Source: Astropecten irregularis (lineage: Eukaryota > Echinodermata > Asteroidea > Paxillosida > Astropectinidae). From it: a DNA stretch of 64,000 nucleotides. The stretch spans positions 14,414,932 to 14,478,931 of the forward strand of contig OZ020254.1 in the NCBI GenBank assembly GCA_963971285.1, written 5' to 3'. Below are positions 46,228 to 57,600 of the stretch, piece after piece. A model generated the notes under the pieces. That model did no database searches. It was not told the origin of the DNA and saw only the letters and a list, made by a program, of their open reading frames with translations. Within the stretch, counting starts at the first letter, position 1. Each line of letters opens with the position of its first letter. Made by a program: the position numbers and the translations under genes.

Positions 46228-46764
46228 GTGTGGATAGTTGGCAATTCCCTCATCCGCCGGGTGGAGCAACGTTTTGACCTGCCAGTTCGGGTCCACTGGG
46301 CTGGTAAGGGCGGGGCAGGTGTTGCCGATATTGGTGCCCAGCTAGCAAACATGCTCAAGACATATCCTCCACCGGCGTTGCTGATTTTGCATATCGGTAC
46401 TAATGATTTTGTCACAGTTAATGAGTATGCATTGCGGCAGAGAGTGGCGGTTATGCTGCGCGATTGCCAAACTTGGTTTCCGGACACCAGGTTAATATGG
46501 TCGGACATAATTCCGCGTGTGTTTTACTTTGGCGCCCATTCCCAGTCGGCATTGGAGCGGAAGCGGCGTACGATCAACAGGTGGGCAAAATCCCAATGTA
46601 CAGCAGTGTTGAGGGCATCTTGCTTGCATCACCCGCAGTTTGTGTGGTCCCAATTCCCCCTTTACATGTATGACGGGGTTCACTTGTCTAGAGTTGGAAA
46701 TAAAATATTTGCGGCTAATTTGCGCAAGTGTATCCAGTCCCATCTTGTTCCACAGTCTGTTTAA
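46228..46764 (+). CDS. SGNH/GDSL-type hydrolase domain of the Ngaro-like element
   Basis: Open frame of 178 codons from a GTG with no ATG at its start, so it was probably expressed from the upstream frame or from a lost start. All SGNH blocks are present: WIVGNSLIRR (Ser), the GKGGAG glycine region, LHIGTNDF (Asn) and YDGVHLSRVGN (Asp, His). Such esterase-like domains are known in Ngaro retrotransposons; their role there is unclear. It is the only enzyme of the element with no visible lesion. Confidence 0.8.
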   Translation: MWIVGNSLIRRVEQRFDLPVRVHWAGKGGAGVADIGAQLANMLKTYPPPALLILHIGTNDFVTVNEYALRQRVAVMLRDCQTWFPDTRLIWSDIIPRVFYFGAHSQSALERKRRTINRWAKSQCTAVLRASCLHHPQFVWSQFPLYMYDGVHLSRVGNKIFAANLRKCIQSHLVPQSV

Positions 46765-48104
46765 ATCCCTAGTTTGCGCTTAGGGTATTTTATGGGTCAC
46801 CTGTCAGTTACTTCGTGTGAGCCGTTCTTGGGTTTCTTGCTGTCTTTCTCCTTGGTGGGGCGCGCGTGCGCGGGTGGCAATTGTTCTACTGGACGCAGTC
46901 AGCCATTAACCCATTTACGGGCTTAGGTATTAACATAGCTTATGAATAATACTTGTTTTTTGTTTTGCAAAGTATTCATTTTCATAGTGCTGGAAAGTTT
47001 CATCAGGCTATGATCCCGACCGAGTGTACTACATCGGTGGGAGCACAACTGTACATACTTTGCAAACAATTCTGTCAAAGGAATTTGATTGTTAAATTTG
47101 AAAATACATGTATTTGGCATGATATAACTGGGTCTGGTGTGCCCAATATGTTCGGGTCTGGTTTGCCCGTGGTAACGGGTCTCGTACCCGTAGTCAAGTC
47201 GGGTCTGGTGTGCCCGCACCCGTCGGGCCTCACGTGCCCATAATGGTCAAGTCGGGTCTGGTGTGCCCGCATTTTATTGTGAAGTCATTTCTATTGTTCA
47301 TAAGTTCAATTAAGTGGCCGTTTTGCCCAGTGGGCATGGTATACAAAAAATAAAGATTTTAAGCAACTTGGTGTCATCCAAGGCTGTGGCATTGATCCAA
47401 AATCAAAATCCTGTGTCTTCTTTCACTTTCATTGGAGTCTGTGTATAATATAAACTCATAAAAAGACCTATCCATTTATTTGCTCCCTAAAAGTGAGGTC
47501 TTGTTTATGAGGTTACTTGCGGGTCTTCGTTGAAGAATCTTTTGAAGTGGAAGATGTACAGAATTATATATAAACGATTGGATTCTTCCATGATAAATAC
47601 TCAATTCGCGATTTGTTCCCGCAGAGTTTGGAGAATGAAAACGATAGGCCTACTTGTATGCCATTACTATAGGAGGATACAGTAATGTCAGTCATCTGTG
47701 AAATTTTCAGTCCCAGGCCATACATTGCCCACTTTTTGAGAAAATAGTGAAAACGCCCACAGTAATTAAAACTTAAAAGTTTTCACCGTTATTTTTAAAA
47801 GATCAAAATAGTTCTTGGTCATTGGTTTTACTCTTTCATTATAAATTGATAAATTACCATAACCTCGCCAGTAAAAAGACCTCACTTAGGGAACAAATAA
47901 AGGGATGGTAAATAATATGAAAATAATGAAAATATTGCGTCGGCTGTCCTTCCAGGTTTGTGTTTTTTTAGGGGTAAAACTCAATACGAAAACAGTTGGC
48001 CAGTATATATTGCGTGCGCTGTGTGGTGTGGGACCTCGATTACTCCTCTGCTGCATAAAATGCACATTGCACAAGGACACGGACAGCGCATGATGACTGA
48101 GCCC
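46765..48104. other. 3' part and flank of the DIRS-like element
   Basis: Contains the tandem gggtctggtgtgcccg units (47128-47275), an AATAAA at 47349-47354 and a TTAA-family fragment at about 47690-47880 (cagtcatctgtgaaattttc). No cellular gene. Confidence 0.55.
47128..47275 (+). repeat. interspersed tandem gggtctggtgtgcccg units
   Basis: Four copies of gggtctgg(t)gtgcccg at uneven spacing, with a fifth related cgggcctcacgtgccca. Probably part of the terminal region of the DIRS-like element. Confidence 0.75.
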
Positions 48105-48365
48105 ATGAGGGAGCAGTAAATCGCTTCAATACACGGTATATATACACCGGTCGACCTGTCTGATCGGACAGGGCCCTTATTCAGAGCGCATTGAGCCCAC
48201 GGGGCTGGGGAAGCCGTGAATCGCTTCGATACCAGGCACGAATACAGTGGACGACCTGTCTTATTTCACCGGACGGGGCTTTTATTCAGCGTGCATTGGG
48301 CCCACGGGAAGCCGTCAAACGCTTCGATACACGGTATATATCTCACCTGTCGACCTGGAAAACAA
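48105..48365 (-). repeat. foldback-family repeat, right outer copies
   Basis: Two tandem units in inverted orientation to 39990-40150 and 40965-41110: gggcccttattcagagcgca and ggggcttttattcagcgtgc, each followed by gagccc/gggcccacgg, gaagccgt.aa.cgcttcgata. They end about 90 bases before the SIL1 start codon. Confidence 0.82.
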
Positions 48366-48454
48366 ATCTCTTGTTTCACATGTAGGTAGTTAATTGTGTT
48401 ATATTATTCAGGCATTTCAATTATTCATCCTCAAATGCAGACTAACCCAAGAAG

Positions 48455-48695
48455 ATGATGCTGGTCAGCCATCTCCACATCTTCCACACTGCCACCCTGG
48501 TCCTCTTCCTCCTCTCCTGCTACTTCTGTGTGCAAGGAGACGGGACCACCAAGCCTGGAAAGACTGCAGTGGTTGCTGTGGCAACAGACGATACCCATGA
48601 GATGGACGATGGGGAGGTAAATGTGGAAGAGGATTTGGATCCTGAGAATCTGGAAGTATTTGTGCCGACCGATAAATGGCAGCCTATTAAAACAG
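48455..48695 (+). CDS. SIL1: SIL1 exon 1 (signal peptide, acidic region)
   Basis: Residues 1-80, ending in phase 1 at donor GTTTGT. tcctcaaatgcag just before the start codon could be the acceptor of a 5' UTR intron. Confidence 0.93.
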
Positions 48696-51600
48696 GTTTG
48701 TAATTATTAACCTATTTAGAGATAAATACCGCTTTTTGAAAGCAATTTGATCAAATTCTGTTGGCTCTTATAGAACTGTCTAAAAGTTCATCTGCATCAT
48801 AAGCCTTAAAATTGTACTGCTTCTTTTTTCTTTTGGGGTGTGTCAGGGCAAGCCATACCACCAGGACTCCATGTCCAGATGGACATGCAGACTGGAGAAA
48901 AGATGGCCAAGTTGATGGACGGCGATGATGGGTCTCGTTACCGGAAACAACACGGCACCAGAGACAAAGAGGGTGGAGCTCAGATGGCAGAAGGTGATGG
49001 CAAGGCATCTGATGCTAATAGGTTCTCCCATCAGGAATTGAAAGATGCCCTCAAGAAGTTCAAAGCTGGACAGGATGATGTGAAGTCGCAGGAAGAGGTA
49101 GGGTACATGTATAAGAGCCTGATCAAGCTGCCTATCTGCATTTCAACCCTAGATGTGATAGGAGTAAAACATTTAGCCTAGGGCTGTGCATTCTACCCGG
49201 GTACTCGAAACCCGACCTAAACCATCGAGTACCCGGCTCCATTTTTTCGATTCTAGTACCCGTAAAAAAATAAGAACCATGCCCTTTTTCACATAATACA
49301 TCACTGACCTGCAAATTTTGCAATGTCAAAAGCAGATTTCTTAATGCCGCAAATCTGTACCGAAGCCGGCAGCGAGCCACATATCGATGCAGCCTGGCCG
49401 CGATGTACTGTACCGGACAACGCGACGCAGCCCGGCCGTGATATACAATGTACCATACCAACCAAAAATCCTACCGCGTACTGCAGATCTTCGGAACCGA
49501 CCGAGCCTACACCGTGCATACACACAGTATGTACGGTGTGCATATCGCATGTAGTCTTCCTGCCCCCACGTGGTCGAGACTGGCGCCCATTGTTTTAAAA
49601 TCGTGGCAATTATGTGTGGCCGTGTGTGGGGTGGATACCATTTGCAGAACATTCAAGATTATGACCATGCTGACCATGGTGACTGTGCACGATGCATCTT
49701 GTTAACGTCATAATCAATTTTTCTAACGTTGTTTTTTTAAGATCTATCACATGTAAGTGAAAAGTGTGTTTGTTCTTGGCCAACTGGACAAAATTACCGA
49801 CTGAAATTTAAGTAAGATTTAGTTGATCAGGAAAATGCGATTTACGGAATGGTCAGAATATTTGTAATTGCACGGGGATCTCGCAACGAAATAACAACCC
49901 TGACAATGCATTCATCGTGTTTGATGTCGGTGTTCGATGTCGGAAAAAAAAATTTGCTTGGCCTGTCATGTCGGTAGAAATAGTGTAAAATAAAATTTGG
50001 CACCCCTAAAAATATCCTAAATCTGCTAAAGGTCAGGTGTTTTGGGATTAGTGCTGTTCAAAATAGGGTAATTTGGTATTCGTTTATGGAATTAAAAAAA
50101 AATACGGATCCGTGATATACGATTTAATCACCTTTTTATATGACAGCGCTAGCGGGCGGCGATCGTGCGTGTTCAGTGTTCAGATAAAAGAAGAAAAGTG
50201 CCTGAATAAAAGCAGTGTTGAGTGTTGACAGATGGTATGGACATTAAGCTGTTTGTTAGGACGATATTTATCGATATCGCAATATTTTTTTCATATGGAA
50301 AATCGTTTCGGGCCCTGGAAAAAAATTCGAAATCGGGAATATCGCGATATTTTTATGGTGGCGCAACTTTATACAAAAAAAATCAGAGTAGCTCATGAGC
50401 TACTTTTTGCACTTTTCGCTACGACCAAAACAAACAGATTACTGCAAATTTTGTGGCTGGTTGCGACGTTAAAAGCAGATTTCTAACCGCAAAATCTGCA
50501 CCGAAGCCGACAGTTATCCATGCCGTCCATGATCCAGAGTGCTACTTGACAGCACAAGTCATGTCCATGTACGTACGCTGCACTTCCGGCCTTCATGACT
50601 GAAGCCTACACGTGCGCTGGCGCATGGCCGTGCTGACTTTACTGTGCTGTGAGCACGTACATGCGATGCCGCATTGCACACAATTACATGTACATTGTGC
50701 AATGACAATGCTTACCACTTCCGGCCAACATGACTGAAGCTAGCAGCGTATTGGGCTCAAGGATTGGGCGCAATAATTCCAGACTACATGGAGTAAGATC
50801 TGGTATGTATTTCGCTAAGTGCGCGATAATTATCGTGGCTATTACGCTATACGGCGGGCTTGGGTACTATAGTTACGGAAATTTTCAGACAGTGTGCTGA
50901 CTGTTTACGTCTTCTTCAACGTGATCGTCACTTTCGGATGGTTTTTGCCCGATATATTTTCAGATTAAGTTCGTAAAAGTGTGCTCCTACCTCCTGTCCA
51001 TATGGACAAAATAACCGACTGAAATTCACGTAAGATTTAGTTGGTCAGGAAAATGCAACTAACACGTCATGACGGTAAGCCTACTTTGGAACATCTTCAA
51101 CATGGAGGTAGAAGGACGGTCAGAATAGGGATCTCGATGGCGATCGGAAGGCGTTTTACAATGTTTTTTAGATCAAATATATGAATAGTGTGTTTCAACT
51201 TGGCGGAATGGACAAAATAAATGACTGTTATGTTTTTTTTAGCATGAATCAAACGTGAGCTATAGTGAGTCCATATTTGTTTGGTGTTGGTTTCGGTTAA
51301 TCTTTTTTGGAAATTAGTAAACGGAAACGTTCAATCCGTGTGGGTTAATCTGTATCCGAATAAAAAGCACAGCACTATTTGGGATGGTCTGGTAATTTTT
51401 TTAGCACGCCTGGCTCGTACTCACCAACGGCCATTACGCAACATACTTCCGGGTTCTTAATTTCTTATGTTTTATATTAAATTGCGGGTACCCGCCGGTT
51501 TGGGCAACGCAGAGCTTGAAATTACGGTCGGACATCGGAAATTTTCCGAGCACTTTTTGTGTTTGTCCGAACAAAATCAAATATGCACGGACCAATTGTC

Positions 51601-54600
51601 CGACCAACATACATGTACGATGTACATGAATAAACACTCCCATGTGTACACGTACACGTTGTCTGCATGGCATGTGTACACGGACATGAAATCGCCCCAT
51701 AGTTCTTTGCGTACGCACTGTAAACTGTCAAACTTCGGTCATTCTGACTAGCTCCGATCAAAGTCACATGCAAATCATGAGAAGTGGCTGTAGCCGCTAC
51801 CACCATAGACTTGTGTGTAATATCAAGCCACAGCCAAGTATTTTAGACACAGCCTTGCAACTGTAAACAACGGCAGTACCAAGAATTAGACGTAGGGAGA
51901 ATTTGACCATGAATAGCACTCGGCACACGCGGCACGCTGCATATGCAATGGAATTTTTACAAAATTCTCAATACATGTGACAGATAGAAACCCACGTGGT
52001 CTGTATTTTAAGGCTGAGTCATTTCGAATAATTGACTACTCGAATATTCGACTTTCAGATCGATCGAGTACTCGAATATTCGGCCGCTTGGAACGACTCG
52101 TTCTGACCGCAAGCTGTACGTCCGTCCATGAACAAACCATTTATAGAAAAAGATTACAACCACGTGTACAATGGTACTAATGTAATAAAGGCATTCCAAA
52201 GTGCATGCTCACAACGAAAATTCGCTTATGTGTCGCCGGTTGCTTTTGCCACGGTTGACAAAAATATGTTTTACTTCCGTGAAATGGACTTTTGCGACGT
52301 ATGGTTCGCTAGAGGTAAGGTCTATGATGATTTAATACCTGGTTTCGTTGGTGCTTCGTATGGGAAAAGCCACGACGGTTTTCCGCGGTCTTGTGTGGTT
52401 CGTCTTAATTTGTTTCAAATGATCTGACAGATACACATGACGTATTCACCACCGGAACGCATAGCGAGAACAGCGCTACGACCGCTGTGGTTGGTACACG
52501 CTTTTTTTTTCGAAGTGTGCCAACACTTGGCTAATTACAAGCGGCATGCTGGTTTTTCACTCTTTCAGTCGAGATAGGCCTACAGTACTTCGAATTTGAG
52601 CTTAATAATAATTTTATGGTAACAAAATATTAATTATAAATGCGATATTGGCAATGCCGTAAAATGCAATGCAAAATAATCACATACGGACAAAACGTTA
52701 CCGCAACGAACAAAACGTTACCGCAACGGACATACGAGCCATCGCAAGCAGTAGTGTAAACTGGTCGCATTTCAATACACAACGTTACACAGACGGAAAC
52801 CAGACAATCAGTACAGATCAGTCACCCAATCAGAAAAATTCTTCCACACATTATGCCTACAATGCTTTGTCCAATCAGCATGAACGTAGAATGAACGCTG
52901 CCATGCCGTGCACACAGTGCGCGCGGTACGGCCGTGTCCCAAACCCTGGCTGCGACCACATTTTGACAACCACTAGCCAGTACACGATTGCAGCCGTTTT
53001 TATTGACTTCTTAGTAATTTGCGGCTTTAGCCAGAGATTTGGGGAAATGTACGCGGCACATTGTGTCATTTGTGGCAATAATGAAAACTTCCACATGCTA
53101 ATTACTGCACTCCACATAAGGCATGGTATAAAGTTTTATGAATGGGGCCCCCGCGTAGTTTCACCTCATAAATATTCAAGCCCTAAAGGACGGCGCATTT
53201 TTTTCTCTCCCATTGGTTTAAATGCCCATGTGGTGAGATTCATGACTCATGAATATATAATGGAGCAAAGCAAAATGGCGGTTCACGTTGCAGCGAAAAG
53301 CTGCGGCGTGAACATGATGTTTTTACCCATGATGATAAGGATATTTGCCGATGGAAACATGAATAGAACTGATAAAAATAATGACTCCAGACACAGGTTT
53401 GATATTTTATTCAATAATCACGACATTCTTAAGAGATATTTCAGGTTGAAATATTTCCAACAGTGCACAGGAAACCATGGGGAAACCACATTCACGTGTC
53501 CCGAATTTTGCGTTCGAATATTCAAACTGGGAAAAAAGTACTCGGGTACTCGATGATCGATCGAATACTCGAATATTCGGAACAGCCTTACTGTATTTCT
53601 GCAGGTCCATTGTTCACTTTTAGTGAAGTTTTTATTCTGTTTACACGTACAGCGTGGGAGTTTATAGGCCTACACGAACAAAGTTGTTGAAAACTTATGC
53701 TGTTTGAGGGCAAACTTGTCGCAAGGCTGTTCTTCTAGTAGCGCTAGAAACAAACTGTTAAAATGTTTACGCCTGAAATGGTGTATTTATCAAGAAATTA
53801 GTAAAACAACGACCGAAAATCTTTTTGATCTTTAAAAAAAAAAAAGAGAGAAAACACTTAAGAAATACTGTGGCTGTTTTTCACTGTTTTCTCAAAAAGT
53901 GGGCAATGTATGGGACTGAAATTTTCACAGATTACTTTTACTGTATCTTCCTTGATATTTTTGCCCACGAATCTGTATTTCTTTGACAAAAACAAAAGTA
54001 TGATACTACCTTTAATGTCGCAACCAGCTACAAAATTTGCAGTAATCTGTTTGTTTTGGTCGTCGCGAAAAGTGCAAAAAGTAGCTCATGAGCTACTCTG
54101 ATTTTTTTGTATAAAGTTGCGCCACCATAAAAATATCGCGATATTCCCGATATTTCAATTTTATTTTCCGGTGCCCGAGATGATTTTCCATATGAAAAAA
54201 AAAATATCGCGATATCGATAAATATCATCATATCAAACAAGCTTAATGTCCATACTGTCTGTCAACACTGTTTTTATTCAGGCTCTTTTCTTCTCCACTG
54301 AACACGCACGATCGCCGCCCGCTAGCGCTGTAATTTAAAAGGTGATTAAAACGTATAACTTGGAACCGTATTTTTTTTTTATTCCGTAAACGAATACCAA
54401 ATTACCCTATTTTGCACAGCACTATCTTCTAAGTGTAGACTTGAAAGTGTAGACCTACACAGTGACAGTACACAATAATGCTTAGATTAATTGATGCATG
54501 ATAGACCCATACACTTACGGTAAGTACCTTAAGTAACTTACATGTATGTAATTTTACACTGAACGTAACGTAACAATGATTACAACTTAAACTATAATGG

Positions 54601-57600
54601 CAGATCAAACGATGGTAATGGCAGAACAAAATTGATTGTGTTATTACATTATGTCCGAGCACTTTTTTGGTCTAATTTCAGGCTCTGCAACGAGTACTCG
54701 GACCCAAAATTACCCGTGAATGCACAGAACTAATTTAGCCCCAACTTCTTCAATCACTTGTACCAGGAATCATACTGAATCTTATCTTTAAGTCTTTTTA
54801 ATACGACATACACAGTTTGACTCCGTAGTCCATTTAAGTGATACTTATTTCACAACCAGTTAGATTGGTGGTCCACTAAGTAAATGCATCTGCACTAGCA
54901 AGCACAAGGGGCCGATTTCATAAAGCTCTGTGACGCGTTGCAACTCAATTTGCGACTCGTCGTAGCTCCGACGCATTGCATCTATGCAATGAGTCCATAG
55001 AGAAAGGATGCGTCTTAACTCTGTGAGTCCAAGTTATTTCTCAAGGATACTCAGAACCACTGAATGCTCAGTGCTGATCTATAGATAGATACAGTGTTTC
55101 ATTAAAAAGTCAGTTGTAGTCTTTTTATGCAAATTTTTATGCACATGTCCTTTTTTTTTTGTCTGTTTTGTTTTTTCAGAAGAATAAAATCAAGCAGAAG
55201 TTTCGCTCTGTGGATGAGCTGAAGAAGGATTTTGCAGACATGGAGTTGAATGTGGAGACTGACGTGGAAATAATGAAACGACTTATTAAGCAGTATCAAC
55301 GTTTAGGAGCCAGCATCGAAGAACGTGAGGCAGTACTGTATGACCTGGAGTTTTATGCCCACCAGGTTGGTTATAGTGGTTTCCTCTGTAATTATTAACA
55401 TCTCAGACTTTGCATATTGGAAGTACTGAAAGTTATTGCCACGATCATTTGAATGAAAAATTGGGAGAGCCAACCACTATAACCTTATTCATTGTCTGTT
55501 TCCGACAGATTGACAACGGACTGGATTTGATCACAATTGGAGGTTTTGATTTGATCATCGAGGCGCTCAATGATACTGAGGATGTCATCCGCAAGCAGGC
55601 GGCATTTGTTCTGGGATCTGCAGTCCAGAGGTAGGGTGGATTCATTTTGCTTAAAGTGAAATCTTAACTGAAAATGTCCCAGGACTTTCCTCACGGTGTT
55701 CAGTACAAGCCAGGGTGCCTGCTGCTTTCTGAAGATTGGGTGACCTATTCTTAGATGCTGTATAACTGTCTCCCTGAGCTTTGCACCATTCACCCTCAAA
55801 CATTATCTGATCATATATGCAGGTTTAACTATCATTACTATACCTCATAAACATTCATGACCTATAGCCGAATCCCAATTGGTCAATCATGTGCCAGTGT
55901 ATATGTTTGCTGATCACCTGTGAGTAGGCCAAGGAACTTTTCCACATGTAACATCTCACTGGGCATCCTAGGAAAAGTTTGCAGAACGCGTGCGTGAGGC
56001 CGACCTATGTGAAGGTAATGGCGGCTCACGAACACAAACATTTTGCTGCAGTCCGATCTCAACAAAATTGGGAATATTTATGAGGTATAGTAAAACAAAT
56101 ATCACATGGTTTATTTCAGGTGTATAGTCAATTCTAGCTTCCCTCGGTGTTGTAAGTAGACAAACTAGTTCCCGACGCGAAGCCGAGGGAACTATAGTTT
56201 GTCAACTTCCAACACCTCGGGGAGCTAGAATCGACTGTCCACCCTCAAACTATATGATATTTGTATAATGTTGAAATAGGAAATTGAACACCTACGTTTG
56301 TACACAGCAATATGACTATATTAGTGAGGTTTGCAAAGCCATATGAAAGATCACTTCAGTGAATATACAACATTCTAAGAGGAACCACCAGCCTTAATAT
56401 TGCAGTCAGTACACTGTGGTCATCTCAGGAATGAGACAAACACCATTCTCTATTTCACTCATTGCCCATAATATACACTTTCCCAGTGGGAAGGTTCGAA
56501 TCTCGCTCCAGTCAATTTTCGTGATTCATCTTTCAGTGACTTAGATTCAACCAGTCAGTCCCCTTTTGGTTTATTTAATAATTTCCTAAAGATTTGGACA
56601 GGAGGTGAAATTAGCAGGAGAGGAAGAATTATTGCTTAATACATGAATATGTATTTTTATGCTAGTGCTTAACTTGGACCAAAAGTTTACAACGTTTAAA
56701 AGGTTACGCCCTTTTTACCGATCCACGAAAAAACATGTGTGACGTCATAGCTAGAACAACTACTTGTTCTAGCTGTGACGTCACTACGCTCACAGCAAAG
56801 TAGCTCATGTTGGCTTATTGTATGTAGGATTTTGCTATTCAAGTTGAACAAAAATGCGGGGTTGTTGCAATGAATCTACGAATTCAACGAAACTAGATCA
56901 TAAACGCCCTCTATCATCCGATTCCTAATTTCGGTACCGAATTTGCAAATCTGTTAAGTGGACTCGTTGCCAGTCCCCATCACATTGTTGATGTTAAGTA
57001 GACAAAAACTATATAAGACCATTCGGTCTTGGATCGGCGGAAGCGAGAACGGTTTAGACCAACTTAGTGCAGCGTGCAGTGCATACTGCAGGACGTGCAT
57101 CGCGACTGGTGCCCACTAGATTTTTAAAAAATATTTAACTCCATGACCGGTGCCCAAACCTCACAGTTTGACTGGGATCTGGGGCCGATTTCATAAAACG
57201 TACGACTCGTCGCAGAGTTAAGACGCATCCCTTCTCTATGGACTCACCGCATAGATGTGACGTGTCGCAGCTATGACAGGTCGCTAATCGAGTTGCGACG
57301 CGTCACAGAGCTTTATGAAATCGGCCCCGGTCTATTAAAAGATGGTGCTAGCAGTAGCAGAATGAACGTAAACGGATGTGAACGTAGGCCGTGGGCGACG
57401 TGTTTTTAAAATTTTAGCCTTGCTGTCCACCGAAATGATTAAACCCAAGTTGTTGTTTTTTGCCACAAATCTAATAAACAACAACTAAATAAACCAATAT
57501 ACTGGAAATAATGCCTTTTTAACCTGACCACGAAAATCTCTGAACGCTAAATTATGGGACTAAAATACCTTTTTTTTCATATACACCTTTTTTAGCACAA

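Larger units (their letters stand above)
42082..46764 (+). mobile_element. DIRS/Ngaro-like tyrosine-recombinase retrotransposon (degenerate)
   Basis: Order of domains: gag-like protein, reverse transcriptase-RNase H, tyrosine recombinase, SGNH hydrolase. A tyrosine recombinase in place of a DDE integrase defines the DIRS order. The extra SGNH hydrolase and the absence of a methyltransferase are known from Ngaro-type elements. Frame breaks in gag, RT and the recombinase, a lost catalytic Asp in RT and a stop before the recombinase Tyr show the copy is dead. Terminal split repeats were not identified; the 3' end probably lies near the AATAAA at 47349-47354. Confidence 0.85.
49180..54732 (+). 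mobile_element. outer hAT element in SIL1 intron 2 (hAT-1)
   Basis: 5553 bases including later insertions. Ends tagggctgtgcattc and inverted tagttctgtgcattc, each followed inward by a gggtactcg / gagtactcg motif. Perfect 8-base target duplication atttagcc at 49172-49179 and 54733-54740. Without the nested elements about 1.9 kb remains, with no transposase, so it is non-autonomous. Starts 82 bases after SIL1 exon 2. Confidence 0.9.

Noticed and set aside
42082..46764. LTR (Gypsy/Copia) retrotransposon
   Set aside because: No DDE integrase or protease; a tyrosine recombinase with HxxR and Tyr and a DIRS-type RT are present instead.
52669..53556. 295-codon open frame inside the hAT element
   Set aside because: It runs across a recognisable taggccgtgtccc-family MITE and terminal repeat sequence, has no known domain and no transposase motif; open by chance.
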